Positions 1 to 9,407 of a stretch of DNA of 64,000 nucleotides are shown here, piece by piece. The position numbers and the translations under genes are program-made. Location of the stretch: assembly GCF_024623785.1 (NCBI RefSeq), contig NZ_JANKBZ010000002.1, positions 1-64,000 of the forward strand, given 5' to 3'. The first letter of the stretch is position 1. Each line of letters starts with the position of its first letter. Origin of the DNA: Archangium lipolyticum (GTDB lineage: Bacteria > Myxococcota > Myxococcia > Myxococcales > Myxococcaceae). The notes below the pieces were generated by a model. That model had not been told where the DNA came from. It saw only the letters and a program-made list of their open reading frames with translations, and did no database searches.

Positions 1-630
1 AGGCGTCGCCCCCTGCGTCTCCACATGGAGCGCGTCACCGGCAGCAGGTCGAAGCGCACGCCATCCGCGTACCACAGCTCGAACCTGGCTGTCGGGCGGG
101 TACTGCGAGTGCGCAGGGCTTTGAGGCAACGGGCGGCGCGTCGTTTTTTCCCCCTCCTCGCGCAGGTGACGAGTGGTGGGCTTGGCGCGGCGCCACACGT
201 AGCCGTGCCGCCGCAGCAATCTGCCCACCCAATCAGGGCTGACGTCAGTGCCTGTACGTTGCCGCAGGTACTCCGCCAGGCGTGCGCGTGTCCAGCGAGT
301 GAAGGCGAAGTCCAATTGGCGTGGGTCCGACTCCACTGTGCGCAGCAGCAGCTGCAGGTAGGTGGACTCCACTCTTCTGGGCCTGCCCGAGCGTGGTGCA
401 TCCTCCAACCCCCGCACTCCCAGCTGCCGCCAACGTCGGCGACACTCATGCACCGTGCGGGTGGTAAGCCCCAGCGTCCGGGCGATGCTGGCGGCACTCT
501 GCCCCTGCGCACTCAGCAGCACGACGGTGGCACGCAGTGCCACCCCTGCCTTGCCCCTCTGCCGCGTAGCCCTTTGTAGTGCCAGCCTCTGCCGGGGTGT
601 CAGCCGGATGCTACGCTGCTCAGAGGACAT
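1..630 (-). CDS. IS630-family transposase, N-terminal part, with frame change at an A6 run
   Basis: Starts at ATG 628-630 and begins MSSEQRSIRLTPRQRLAL. An N-terminal helix-turn-helix region (IARTLGLTTRTVHECRRRW) is followed by the second DNA-binding segment typical of IS630 (SPDWVGRLLRRHGYVWRRAK). The reading frame changes at GGGGGAAAAAACG (T-run 144-149 on the plus strand). After it a +1 frame reads KKRRAARCLKALRTR and then ELWYADGVRFDLLPV, the region of the first catalytic aspartate of the DDE domain. IS630 members are known to use slippage on A-runs to fuse two frames, so this may be functional rather than a mutation. The gene runs off the window. Confidence 0.72.
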   Translation of the reverse strand, partial: MSSEQRSIRLTPRQRLALQRATRQRGKAGVALRATVVLLSAQGQSAASIARTLGLTTRTVHECRRRWRQLGVRGLEDAPRSGRPRRVESTYLQLLLRTVESDPRQLDFAFTRWTRARLAEYLRQRTGTDVSPDWVGRLLRRHGYVWRRAKPTTRHLREEGEKTTRRPLPQSPAHSQYPPDSQVRAVVRGWRALRPAAGDALHVETQGATP

Positions 631-692
631 CGCCGCTCCTCTCTCCTGCTCAGCGGCGATGTTACCCCCTGAAAGAACTTAGTTCACATGGC
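1..692 (-). mobile_element. IS630-type insertion sequence, one end only
   Basis: The only clear mobile element in the window. It is represented by the 5' part of its transposase gene and about 60 bases upstream of the start codon; the rest lies before base 1. The outer boundary must fall between 631 and 692, because the stop codon of the GH2 gene is at 693-695. IS630 elements insert at TA and duplicate it; TA occurs here within the TTAG motifs at 679-695, but the inverted repeat cannot be defined without the other end. Confidence 0.7.
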
Positions 693-3464
693 TTAGGGAG
701 CCCAGGGGGCCGCGACGTTCCAACTCGCGTCCGCGTTGTAGCTGGCGGGCGAGTCCCAGGTGGACCCGAACCCCGAGGCGATCCACAGCTCGGCGGCGGC
801 GTGGCGGATGTAGCGCTCGGGGAAGTTGTAGGACTGGAACGAGACCCCGGTGCCGGACAGCCCTGGCTGGGCACAGAAGGTGGCGTCCTGATCGAAGATC
901 GCCGAGCCGTCCCGCGCGTCCTTGCGGATGCGGCTGTTGGAGTGCCGCAGGTACTGGCCGGGGTAGTTGCGGGACTCGAAGGAGTAGCAGCTGGACTCGG
1001 CCAGACCGGGCACGAGCTTGAAGGTCGCGTCCTGCTTGAGCGTGGCATTGCTGCCGCCGTCCACCACCTCGGTGAAGCCCAGGCTGTCGATGTGGCGCAC
1101 GTAGCGGTTGGTGTAGTTGGGCGTCGTCACCTGGAGGGACTGGTACGCGCCCATGGGGACGTTCGCTTCGCTCCACCACGTGGGGGGCGAGATGCCCCAG
1201 GTCGCGTCCTGACGGAAGCCCGTGGTGTTCTCGAGGGCGTCCACCCAGACCTCGCCGTTGCGGTGGCGCAGATAGAAGCCGGGCTTGTTCCTGGACTCCA
1301 GCGACACGCTCGACGAGGAGCCATCGAGCGCCGGGCGGGCGCAGAAGGTGGCGTCCTGGTCGAAGAGCGCCGAGCCATCCCGGGCGTCCTTGCGGATGCG
1401 GCTGTTGAAGTGCCGCAGATAGCTGCCGGGGTAGTTGCGCGATTCGAAGGAGTAGCAGGAGGCATCCGCCAGGCCCGCCACGACCTTGAAGGTCGCGTCC
1501 TGCTTGAGCGTGCCGCCGCTGGCGCTGTTCACCACCTCGGTGAAGCCCAGGCTGTCGATGTGGCGCAGATAGCGGTGGGTGTAGCCGGGCGTCGTCACCT
1601 GGAGGGAGCGGTACTGGCCCAACTGCATGAGCCCCAGGTTGTTGAGCTGGCGCGAGGCGGCGATCAGGTTGAGGTGGGCGTTGCGCACCTGGTTGGCATC
1701 CACCTTGAGGATGGCGCGGTCGTAGGTGAACAGACCATTCACCTCGCCCTCCACGTCGGTGATCTCCGTGTAGACGGCCGCGCTCAGGCCGGGCCTGTTC
1801 ATCACGCGGTGGATGGAGTTGATGAGGCCCACGTAGCGGGAGGTGAGCGTCGCGCTGTCGGGGACCAGCTCGTAATAGAAGAACCTGCCGTTGGGGCTCC
1901 AGTCGTGGCCGTCGACCATCAGGCCCAGACCGCCAAACTCACCCACCACCGCGGCGCGCAGGCCCGAGGGACGGGAAGAACCCGGGCCCACGTAGACGTG
2001 CCAGTCCGCGAAGTCTCCGTTGCCGCCATCCACGGCGCCGCAGCAGTTGATGCCGCTCATGTTGTCCACCAGGCGGCTGGGGTCCCAGCTCTTCACCAGG
2101 TCGGCCAGCCGGGCCTGGTCGTACTGGCCCCAGCCTTCGTTCTGCACCACCCAGGTGATGATCGACGTGGCGCTGCGGTGCTCGTCGATCATCTCGCGCA
2201 GCTCGAGCTCGAACTGGGTGCGCGCGGCGGCATCGGGCGTCTTGCCGGAGTCCATCAAGGGCATGTCCTGCCAGACGAGCAGACCCAGCTTGTCGGCCCA
2301 GTAGTACCAGCGCTGGGGCTCGACCTTGATGTGCTTGCGGATGAGGTTGTAGCCCAGGTCCTTGTGCTTCTGGATGTCGAACTTGAGCGCCTCGTCCGTG
2401 GGAGCGGTGTAGATGCCATCGGGCCAGTAGCCCTGGTCCAGGGTGCCGATCTGGAAGACGAACTGGCCATTGAGCACCGGGCGGACCACGCCGCCCACGA
2501 GCTTGAGGCCCACGGAGCGCATGCCGAAGTAGCTCGTCACCTGGTCGACGACGGTGGAGCCGCTCTTGAGGGAGACGCGCAGGTCATAGAGGAAGGGGCT
2601 CTCGGGAGACCAGAGCTTGGGGTTGGGCACGGGGATGCGGATCTCCCCGTCCACGCTGCCGGTAGCGCTGCCCACCGGGGTGGTGCCATCGAAGGCCACG
2701 GCCTCGACCGTCTGGCCGGAGAGTCCCGCGCCGCGCACCGTGAGACGAAGGGTGGAGCCGGCCAGGTCCGGGGTCATGTCCAGCCGGGTGATGCGGGCGG
2801 ACGGCGTGGGCTCCAGCCACACCGTCTGCCAGATGCCCGAGGCGGCCGTGTACTCGATGCCCTGCGGATTGTTGGTCTGCTTGCCCACGGGTTGGGAGCC
2901 CGCGTCGGTGGGGTCATAGACACCGACGATGATCTCGTTGGTGCCGCCGTTGAGGTGGTTGGTGATGTCGAAGCTGAAGGAGTCGAAGCCGCCGCGGTGC
3001 GTGCCCACGAGCTGGCGGTTGACGTAGACGGTGGACTCCCAATCCACGGCGCCGAAGTGAAGCTGGACGCGTCGGCCGCTCCAGGCCGCCGGGACGGTGA
3101 AGGTCCGGCGGTACCACATGCGGTCCTGGTGCCGCTTGATGCCGGAGAGGCCGGACTCGATGGGGAAGGGGACGAGGACGCTCTCGGGGAGGTTCTGGCC
3201 GAAGGGAGGCGTCTGGCCGGCGGTGGCGTTACCGAACTGCCACTCGCCGTTGAGGTTGAGCCAGTCGGAGCGGACCATCTGGGGACGGGGATAGTCCGGA
3301 AGGGCGTTGGTGGTGGAGACCTGGGAGGTCCACGGGGTGGAGAGGGGAGGGGGCTTGGGAGCCCAGGCGGCGTGAGCGCCTTGGAGCGAGAGCAGGTAGC
3401 AGAGCAGGGGCATCAGCCGGAGGGCGACGCTGCCAGCACGCGTGGGTCGGGGGGGGCGAGTCAT
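693..3464 (-). CDS. Secreted GH2 glycoside hydrolase with two C-terminal AbfB domains
   Basis: Predicted extracellular glycosidase of 923 residues. A signal peptide (about 1-32, ending near GAHA) is followed by a GH2 sugar-binding jelly roll (about 60-225, WYRRTFTVPAAW), an immunoglobulin-like domain and the GH2 TIM barrel. The acid/base motif QNEGWG gives Glu443, and VVGEFGG gives the likely nucleophile Glu509. Residues about 615-755 and 770-920 are two related AbfB (CBM42-type, arabinose-binding) domains containing the shared strings RHIDSLGFTEVV and LKQDATFK. GH2 covers beta-galactosidase, beta-glucuronidase and beta-mannosidase; the AbfB domains suggest an arabinose-containing plant polysaccharide, but the exact bond is unknown. 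The next gene on the same strand lies 93 bases upstream. Confidence 0.88.
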   Translation of the reverse strand: MTRPPRPTRAGSVALRLMPLLCYLLSLQGAHAAWAPKPPPLSTPWTSQVSTTNALPDYPRPQMVRSDWLNLNGEWQFGNATAGQTPPFGQNLPESVLVPFPIESGLSGIKRHQDRMWYRRTFTVPAAWSGRRVQLHFGAVDWESTVYVNRQLVGTHRGGFDSFSFDITNHLNGGTNEIIVGVYDPTDAGSQPVGKQTNNPQGIEYTAASGIWQTVWLEPTPSARITRLDMTPDLAGSTLRLTVRGAGLSGQTVEAVAFDGTTPVGSATGSVDGEIRIPVPNPKLWSPESPFLYDLRVSLKSGSTVVDQVTSYFGMRSVGLKLVGGVVRPVLNGQFVFQIGTLDQGYWPDGIYTAPTDEALKFDIQKHKDLGYNLIRKHIKVEPQRWYYWADKLGLLVWQDMPLMDSGKTPDAAARTQFELELREMIDEHRSATSIITWVVQNEGWGQYDQARLADLVKSWDPSRLVDNMSGINCCGAVDGGNGDFADWHVYVGPGSSRPSGLRAAVVGEFGGLGLMVDGHDWSPNGRFFYYELVPDSATLTSRYVGLINSIHRVMNRPGLSAAVYTEITDVEGEVNGLFTYDRAILKVDANQVRNAHLNLIAASRQLNNLGLMQLGQYRSLQVTTPGYTHRYLRHIDSLGFTEVVNSASGGTLKQDATFKVVAGLADASCYSFESRNYPGSYLRHFNSRIRKDARDGSALFDQDATFCARPALDGSSSSVSLESRNKPGFYLRHRNGEVWVDALENTTGFRQDATWGISPPTWWSEANVPMGAYQSLQVTTPNYTNRYVRHIDSLGFTEVVDGGSNATLKQDATFKLVPGLAESSCYSFESRNYPGQYLRHSNSRIRKDARDGSAIFDQDATFCAQPGLSGTGVSFQSYNFPERYIRHAAAELWIASGFGSTWDSPASYNADASWNVAAPWAP

Positions 3465-3557
3465 GATGTTCTCCGCGGGATGGAGTGAAGAGGCGGGTGG
3501 AGCCCGGAGCGGGTCAAAATCCCTCTCTGGGCTCCTCCATGGGCCGGTTCCGTAGGC

Positions 3558-6401
3558 TCAATGGATGAGCACCTTGTCGACCGTGACCGTCGCGCTCTTG
3601 TGGAAGTAGACCCGGTACTCCAGGGGATGATTGAGCGTCGTGTGATGGAAGCTCAGGCTGAAGTCCTGGTACTGGTGGGCGGTGGTGAATTGCTGTGAGG
3701 TCACGTCCATGCTCACGAGACTGAGTCCCGTGGTGCCGTCTCTCACATCGATTCCCGCGACGGGCTGAGCGCCAAGGGAATTGTTGTCGGTCTTCAGCCG
3801 GAACGTGACCCTGTGGGTGCCGACAGGCACGTTGGCGTCGTAGGGGCCGTAGACCATGTGCCCGGCCGCGTCGAGGGAAGGCGAAGCCTGCCAGCCGTCC
3901 CCGCTCGAGCGCCCGGTGCCATGAGCCACCACGGCTCCTTCCGCTTCGTATTGACCGAGGCGGGTCGTCGTCGTGACCTTGTCGATGTTGATCGAGGCCT
4001 TGTCCTTGTAGTTGGCCCTGAGCTCGAGCTGGTGCCCGGCGACGTTGTGATAGGTCAGGCTGAAGTCCTGATACACGCCGCCCGCCTTGAACTGATGTCG
4101 GTAGACGTCGAACGACGTCAACACGACTCCGGTGGTGGCATCCCTCACATCGAGCGTCACGACGTTGTCGTTGTTGCCGGCGATGGAGCCGATCTTCATC
4201 TTGAACGTCGTGGTCAGCTGACCGGCCGGGAAGGTGGTGACATACGGGCCGTACAGCATCATTCCCGGCCCGTCGTCCGTGACGTTCGCCGTCCAGCCGT
4301 TGTCGTAGGAACGGCCGACCGCGTGCGAGAACGGCGAGGCGGCGTAGTTCTGATTCTCCGCCTCGTACGTCTTCACGATGGCCGACGTGTCCGTGGGCAG
4401 GTTGTAGTACTCCCGCATCAGCTGGAAGTAGTTGTCCGGCCGCACGAAGACGATGTTGCCGTTGCTCTTGTAGGTGTTCACCACATTGATGAAGCTCTGG
4501 TAGGTGTTGCCCTCCCAGGGGTTTGCCTGGATGCTGACGAACCGGGGAGCGGTGCCGTTCCATCCGGAGATGGTCTTGTTGATCTCCGAGATCATGGAGC
4601 TCTCCGTGGGGCAGTACGTGGCATTGAGCCCCTGGCTCGGCATGACGTTGTTGTAGACCGTGATGCCGCCGCCCGCGTTCTGGGCCGTCAATCCCAGCAG
4701 GGACGGCGCGTTGTACGCGAAGCTGTTCCCCACGTTGGTGTTCGTGCCGCCGTTGATCGTGTTCCACACGGTGAGGACCTTCAACCCCGCGCGGTTCATG
4801 TAGTCATCGGTCAGCGCGATATAGCTGTCCAGATAGGTCTGGTTGCCCCAGTAGTTGGGATAGGTGTAGCCAATCCCCGTCGGGCCCGAGATGAGGTTGT
4901 CGTTGGGAGTGGCCGTGTTGTACAGGTAGTTCAACAGGCCGGGCATGGCGTCCAGCATGGCCGGGGAGATGGTCCACCCCAGGGGGACCTGTCCCCGGTT
5001 GGGGCTGTCCCAGAGCCGTTTGAAGTGATGCTCCAGGTACTGCATGTTGTCCCCATCGCTCAGGATGAGGGTGACGTAGATCTTGTTGTTCAGCGTGGGC
5101 TTGTTGGGAACGGGTTTGACGTTCACGGTCCGCGATGTCCCACCGAACACCGTCAGGTTCGAGGAGAAGTCGCTGGCGATGGTGGACACGCCGTACTCGG
5201 AGACCCGCTGGATGCCCGCCGCCTCGTCCGGCCACCAGCCCATGTAGATGCCGTTCCCGTAGGGCATGCCCGCCAGGAACTTCCTCAGCAGCGTGTCCTC
5301 CGAGGGGATCTTCGGGTCGAGCCACACGACCGCCGTCTGGGTCGCCGCGGCGTACTCCCGCAGGTTGCCTTTGATCTCCGGGGTGAGGCCGACGAGCAAC
5401 CGGTGCGTCACCTGGGACCAGTAGAAGTCGTACAGGTGCTGGTAGACCTGGGTCTTCGACGTGAAGGAGCCGCGCAGGTCCTGCAGGACGGGGAAGTAGT
5501 ACGGGGCGGCGGTCAGCCTGGCCGCGAGCGAGGGGGACGCGACGATGCCATTCCTCAGGCTGGCGATCGTGGTGGCCAGGTTCAGCGTGTCAGGCACCGC
5601 GTTGTCGTAGATGACGATACCCGCGATCTCGCTCTTGTATCTGGTCAGGAGGCTCCACTTGTCGGTGACCTCCGTGTACCCGAGCCCCAGGGAATTCAGC
5701 CAGTTGTACTTGCCCTCGTTTCCCCGCACCGTGTCGTCGTAGCTGTAGATACGGGGTTGGGTCCTGTTGACGAGCCCTTTCAAGGTCGCGAAGAGCACCT
5801 CCTCGTCGTGTTTGAGCTGGTTCGGAGCCCCCACTGCGTCGACCTTGATGTAGGCGCCCCCGTACCAGAACACCCTGAACTCGATTCCGTGCCCGGCCGC
5901 GGGGTTGTTGAACGGGAGCAGGAACCTCTGGAAGGAGCCCACCTTCGTGAAGTCCATCCGATAGATGTCTCGTTTGGCCAGGACGGTTCCCGTCGTGTTG
6001 TCCCGGACATCGACCGTCACCATGAGGGCGTTGTTGGCCGTGTTGTTGTCGATGGCCAGATCGAAGAAGGCCGTGTTGTCACCGGGCGGGATGTCGGTGG
6101 CGTAGGGGCCGTAGATCATGAACTGATTGGGTGCATCGATCGACGTCTGCGCGAGCCAGCCATTGCCGTCCAGATGCCCGGTGCCGTGTCTCAGCTGCGG
6201 CCCCTCGCCCTCGTAGCGGAACTCGCTGGTCGTCACATCGATCAGATCCAGCGTCGCCGCCGGCGCGGAGAAGGAGGGAAGCACCTGCCGCGCGGGCCAG
6301 GAGAGTCCGGCCGCCGAGGCTTCCCAAGAGGAGAGCATCCCCGCCGCCGCGAGCGTCGCGGCGCATGCGAAACCTGGATGCATCCACCGAATACATTTCA
6401 T
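3558..6401 (-). CDS. GxGYxYP-domain secreted putative glycoside hydrolase
   Basis: A 947-residue secreted protein. The start at ATG 6399-6401 is preferred over the ATG 13 codons earlier because AGGGGG lies about nine bases upstream and the protein then opens with a proper signal peptide ending near EASAAG. GIGYTYP at about 509-515 matches the signature of the GxGYxYP putative glycoside hydrolase family. A carbohydrate-binding-like beta domain occurs once at the N-terminus (about 35-190) and twice at the C-terminus (about 675-800 and 805-940), each with a GPY motif and a VDVRD or LDVRD motif. The substrate is unknown. It lies between the GH2 enzyme and the PNGase A-like protein on the same strand, which suggests extracellular glycan breakdown. 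Confidence 0.82.
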   Translation of the reverse strand: MKCIRWMHPGFACAATLAAAGMLSSWEASAAGLSWPARQVLPSFSAPAATLDLIDVTTSEFRYEGEGPQLRHGTGHLDGNGWLAQTSIDAPNQFMIYGPYATDIPPGDNTAFFDLAIDNNTANNALMVTVDVRDNTTGTVLAKRDIYRMDFTKVGSFQRFLLPFNNPAAGHGIEFRVFWYGGAYIKVDAVGAPNQLKHDEEVLFATLKGLVNRTQPRIYSYDDTVRGNEGKYNWLNSLGLGYTEVTDKWSLLTRYKSEIAGIVIYDNAVPDTLNLATTIASLRNGIVASPSLAARLTAAPYYFPVLQDLRGSFTSKTQVYQHLYDFYWSQVTHRLLVGLTPEIKGNLREYAAATQTAVVWLDPKIPSEDTLLRKFLAGMPYGNGIYMGWWPDEAAGIQRVSEYGVSTIASDFSSNLTVFGGTSRTVNVKPVPNKPTLNNKIYVTLILSDGDNMQYLEHHFKRLWDSPNRGQVPLGWTISPAMLDAMPGLLNYLYNTATPNDNLISGPTGIGYTYPNYWGNQTYLDSYIALTDDYMNRAGLKVLTVWNTINGGTNTNVGNSFAYNAPSLLGLTAQNAGGGITVYNNVMPSQGLNATYCPTESSMISEINKTISGWNGTAPRFVSIQANPWEGNTYQSFINVVNTYKSNGNIVFVRPDNYFQLMREYYNLPTDTSAIVKTYEAENQNYAASPFSHAVGRSYDNGWTANVTDDGPGMMLYGPYVTTFPAGQLTTTFKMKIGSIAGNNDNVVTLDVRDATTGVVLTSFDVYRHQFKAGGVYQDFSLTYHNVAGHQLELRANYKDKASINIDKVTTTTRLGQYEAEGAVVAHGTGRSSGDGWQASPSLDAAGHMVYGPYDANVPVGTHRVTFRLKTDNNSLGAQPVAGIDVRDGTTGLSLVSMDVTSQQFTTAHQYQDFSLSFHHTTLNHPLEYRVYFHKSATVTVDKVLIH

Positions 6402-6602
6402 GAAGAACCGCCCCCTGACGTGCACGGCGGTGTATCCCATGAGCAGGGATTCAACAAGTAATATCAGGAAAACACGGATACGCAGACTTTCAAAATCAAC
6501 GGCGCCTGTTCATCTCCACACGGTGGACGGAGTGGGGCCCCCCTCCCCACGTTTCCGTTGACCCGATTGTCTGGCTTACGGCCTCTCTGTTCGGGGCCTA
6601 TT

Positions 6603-8231
6603 TCAGTCGCAGTGCTGGAGGTCCCCGGTGACGAAGCCGTTGCGGGTGGTGATGGCGCGGTCGTAGCAGGTGTGCTTGTCCCCGGTCAGCCGGTAGCGGT
6701 GGGTGGAGGTTCCCACCGCGTTCCGCTGCGCGCGCGGGACGCCGGACGTATAGGCGGCCTCACCGGTGTAGAGGTCGCTGAGCTTCCGGTGCGCCACCGT
6801 GCGCAGCCCCTGGGTGGTGCGCTCGTCCGCCTCGTCGTGGAGGGTGATGGTCGTGGTGAGCCGGTTCTGCGGCGTCACGCTGATGAGCCCATCGAGCGTG
6901 AAGCGCTTCTCGGAGCGGCTCACGGTCGGGAAGTGGCCGAGGCCGGCGACCGTGACGGTGCTGGTGTCCTTCCAGGTCGCGGTGATTCCATCCGGGTTCT
7001 CCGCGTCGCCCATCCAGCGGTGCATGCTCGAGTTGGACACCGACTGCTCGACGGTCGTCACCACCCACCCGCGCGAGGTCCACAGGAAGCCGGAGACGCG
7101 CAGGTGATGGCTACCCTGCGTGTCCAGCTGGTTCCAGCCGTCCACCAGCGCGGGCGTGGAGTCATTGGCCAGCGGCCCGACCCGGTGCTCGATCAGACCG
7201 CCGATGACTCGCGAGGCACGCGGGTCTCGCCAGGCGAGCACGTTGGTCGGCAGATCCCAGCCAGGGCGGCCCTCGGGTACACCCAGCACCCGCACCGCGA
7301 TCTGGTGCGGCTTGCCGTCGGTCAACAGTCCGGCGAACGGGGTGAGGTCATAGCGGATGGGGCGGACGTCGAAGGCGCGCGGCGCCGGCAGCACGTACCA
7401 CAGGAACGGGTTGGCCCAGCCGCCCGTGTAGACATGCGGGAAGGGCATGGCGATACCCGCCACCTTGCCGTCCACCTCGATCTGCACCTCGCGGTACGGG
7501 CCCGAGTCGGCGGGGCAGGAGTACGGCACGGTGGTCGGGACGGTGAAGTACCAGAACTCCTCGCAGCCACCGCCCGAGCCGGTCGCGTACACCTCGGCCA
7601 CGAGCCGCTCGGTGTTGCGCGGCACCGTCACTTCGCCCAGCAGCGCGCTGCCCTCGCGGCGCGGGTTGGTCAGGGGGAGCACGTCGCTGGCCGTGTCGGC
7701 CGGCTTGTACCGGCCCTCGGCCTGGTAGAAGGTCAGGTACACCTGCACGTCCAGCACGCCGGTGTAGGTGTCGTTGACCACGTTGCCAATCAGCATCCAG
7801 ACGGGCTGGGGCCGGGCCAGCAGCGGCGCGTAGGCGGTGACGTCCTTCTCCACCGACCAGGCGATGCCTTCACGCGACGGCTCGGGCGTGGACGTCTTGA
7901 AGATCGTCACGCCGCCCACCTCCAGGTGTCCGAGCCGGTCGTACTGGACGCCTTGGACCTTGCCTTCCATGCGCAGCACCACCTTGTTCCACGGTCCGGG
8001 GCAGTCCGCGGGCGGGGTGAAGGTGCTGGTGTAGGGCGTGAAGTCGTCGAACTTCTCGTCGACGATCTGGACGGTGCACGAGGACGTCGCCGGCTTCTCC
8101 ACCGCGGGGGCCGCGGTGCGGGGGTCATCCCAGTCGGTGCCGAACTCGGGGGGCGGCTCGGCGGCCAACGCGGGGGTCATCGCGCCGAGTGACAGGCTCA
8201 CGGCGGCGAAGACTGCGGAAAGACGTTTCAC
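6603..8231 (-). CDS. PNGase A-like peptide-N4-(N-acetyl-beta-glucosaminyl)asparagine amidase
   Basis: Predicted secreted amidase of 542 residues that removes N-linked glycans from glycopeptides, related to the plant/fungal PNGase A family. GTG 8229-8231 is chosen because AGGAG precedes it by six bases and the product starts with a signal peptide (KRLSAVFAAVSLSLGAM...ALA). Family features include an N-terminal beta-sandwich with CPGPWNKVVLRMEGKVQG, then VGGVTIFKTSTPEPSREGI, EKDVTAYAPLL and a long second beta domain. Several cysteines suggest disulphides. It is the third secreted glycan-active enzyme on this strand. Whether the bacterial protein has amidase activity or only glycan binding is not shown by the sequence. 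Confidence 0.83.
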   Translation of the reverse strand: MKRLSAVFAAVSLSLGAMTPALAAEPPPEFGTDWDDPRTAAPAVEKPATSSCTVQIVDEKFDDFTPYTSTFTPPADCPGPWNKVVLRMEGKVQGVQYDRLGHLEVGGVTIFKTSTPEPSREGIAWSVEKDVTAYAPLLARPQPVWMLIGNVVNDTYTGVLDVQVYLTFYQAEGRYKPADTASDVLPLTNPRREGSALLGEVTVPRNTERLVAEVYATGSGGGCEEFWYFTVPTTVPYSCPADSGPYREVQIEVDGKVAGIAMPFPHVYTGGWANPFLWYVLPAPRAFDVRPIRYDLTPFAGLLTDGKPHQIAVRVLGVPEGRPGWDLPTNVLAWRDPRASRVIGGLIEHRVGPLANDSTPALVDGWNQLDTQGSHHLRVSGFLWTSRGWVVTTVEQSVSNSSMHRWMGDAENPDGITATWKDTSTVTVAGLGHFPTVSRSEKRFTLDGLISVTPQNRLTTTITLHDEADERTTQGLRTVAHRKLSDLYTGEAAYTSGVPRAQRNAVGTSTHRYRLTGDKHTCYDRAITTRNGFVTGDLQHCD

Positions 8232-8373
8232 TGTTTTCTCCTGGTAAGCGGGGGGAGCGCGAAGCCTAGGACCTGCGGTACGTTCGGGCAATGACCTCCG
8301 GTGTCTGATCAACGGCAGGAGAGCCCGTCCAGCACGTGCCGCAGAGCCTCAGCTCGAGGTCGCCAGGTACCCG

Positions 8374-9039
8374 TCAAACCCAGTTGGTGGGCGTGACGAT
8401 GACAGTGAAGGGGAGGGAATCGAGCGTCCCCTTCTTGGGGTCCGATGGGTCGATCGGACCTGAGATGCCCAGTCTGTCTTTGATCTTGCGCTCCAGGCGC
8501 GTGACGAGCAGTGGGCCGAGCTCCTGGATGTAGACTCCGTTGTAGTCCGCCAGTGCCGTCGGGATGTTGGTCTGGGCATTCGCCACGGACATCCCCAGCG
8601 CGGCGGCCAGGTCCGTCATCTTGTCCGCCTCGCCGAGGCGGGACCAGGCATTGTTGGCGCCACGATGGATGGAGACCTTCGACTGGACGACGGAGCTTCC
8701 ATCCTCACTGATGATGAGCTGGCTGCTGACCGGTCGTGCCGTGAGGTGGAGGTTGCTCACGGTGAGCCGTACGTCCACGCGCCTGTCGCGCCGGACGCCA
8801 CCGATGCTGGGGATGATCAGCGTTGGAATCTGGAACGTCACGTGCAACGCCAGATCCTGGGTGGCGCCGGCCACGGGGATGCGCCGGAAGGTGGAGACGC
8901 ACAGCTTGCCGACCCGGCCATCGCCTTCGCTCGGGTGGGGAAAGGTCCAGACCCTTCCCGTTCCGACCTCGAAGGTACCGAGGAGTGTCTGGATGTCGGA
9001 GGTCGAAAGTTCCTGATTCCTGTCTGTCAGCTGGATCAT
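8374..9039 (-). CDS. Hypothetical protein, 221 aa
   Basis: Not recognised. There is no signal peptide or membrane segment. The sequence is mostly beta-rich and ends in a segment with LGPLLVTRLERKIKDRLGI and PFTVIVTPTNWV. A central part (HRGANNAWSRLGEADKMTDLAAALGMSVANAQT) looks helical. Codon usage agrees with the neighbours. It is read away from the ankyrin gene, with a perfect inverted repeat at 9200-9225 between the two promoters. It shares a strand with the PNGase A-like gene, 142 bases away. Confidence 0.6.
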   Translation of the reverse strand: MIQLTDRNQELSTSDIQTLLGTFEVGTGRVWTFPHPSEGDGRVGKLCVSTFRRIPVAGATQDLALHVTFQIPTLIIPSIGGVRRDRRVDVRLTVSNLHLTARPVSSQLIISEDGSSVVQSKVSIHRGANNAWSRLGEADKMTDLAAALGMSVANAQTNIPTALADYNGVYIQELGPLLVTRLERKIKDRLGISGPIDPSDPKKGTLDSLPFTVIVTPTNWV

Positions 9040-9407
9040 CTGGTCATCCTTGGAAGGAGGGCGTGCGTGAGCCCTCGTTCTCTAGATGTTGGATCCGGAG
9101 GATTTGTGACACGGCGTGAGCGCGCGTTGCCCGTGGGATTACCCAGACGCTGGCACAGCACCCCAAGCTGCGGCCGGTGAGCCGCAATGGAGCCTGTCGT
9201 TGCGGCAAATTCCAGTTTGCCGCAATTGAAGTCCGGACAAGAGGTGCAGGTCGCAACCGATGAGATGGTGAATGAGTTTCAGCTGACCGAGTTGGAATCG
9301 CGCCTGGAAATGACCCTTGGCGCTGCTCGGGTACTGCTGCGAGTGCGTCGGCCAGACCTACTGCGGCGACAATTGACCGCCACCGTCTTTTCCCATTCGA
9401 TGCGGCC
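9040..9407. other. Divergent intergenic region
   Basis: A 368-base space between the divergent genes starting at 9039 and 9408. It contains the perfect inverted repeat at 9200-9225. A short plus-strand reading frame across 9187-9573 has no recognisable product and runs into the ankyrin gene in another frame, so I do not call it. Confidence 0.55.
9200..9225. promoter_or_regulatory. 26-bp perfect inverted repeat, candidate operator
   Basis: Arms TTGCGGCAAA (9200-9209) and TTTGCCGCAA (9216-9225) are exact reverse complements around a 6-base centre. It lies 160 bases upstream of the minus-strand gene and 182 bases upstream of the plus-strand ankyrin gene. A related half-site, GCCGCAA, is at 9181-9187. 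It could be a dimeric-regulator site or form a stem in RNA; there is no T-run, so termination is unlikely. Confidence 0.5.

Noticed and set aside
821-1580. Repeated DNA near the GH2 3' end as a mobile element
   Set aside because: It corresponds to the two AbfB protein domains, in frame and of diverged sequence.
579-3488. Long plus-strand reading frame of 969 codons opposite the GH2 gene
   Set aside because: Shadow frame caused by high third-position GC; the translation is rich in Val/Gly/Ala/Asp/His/Arg with no domain, while the minus strand gives a complete GH2 enzyme.
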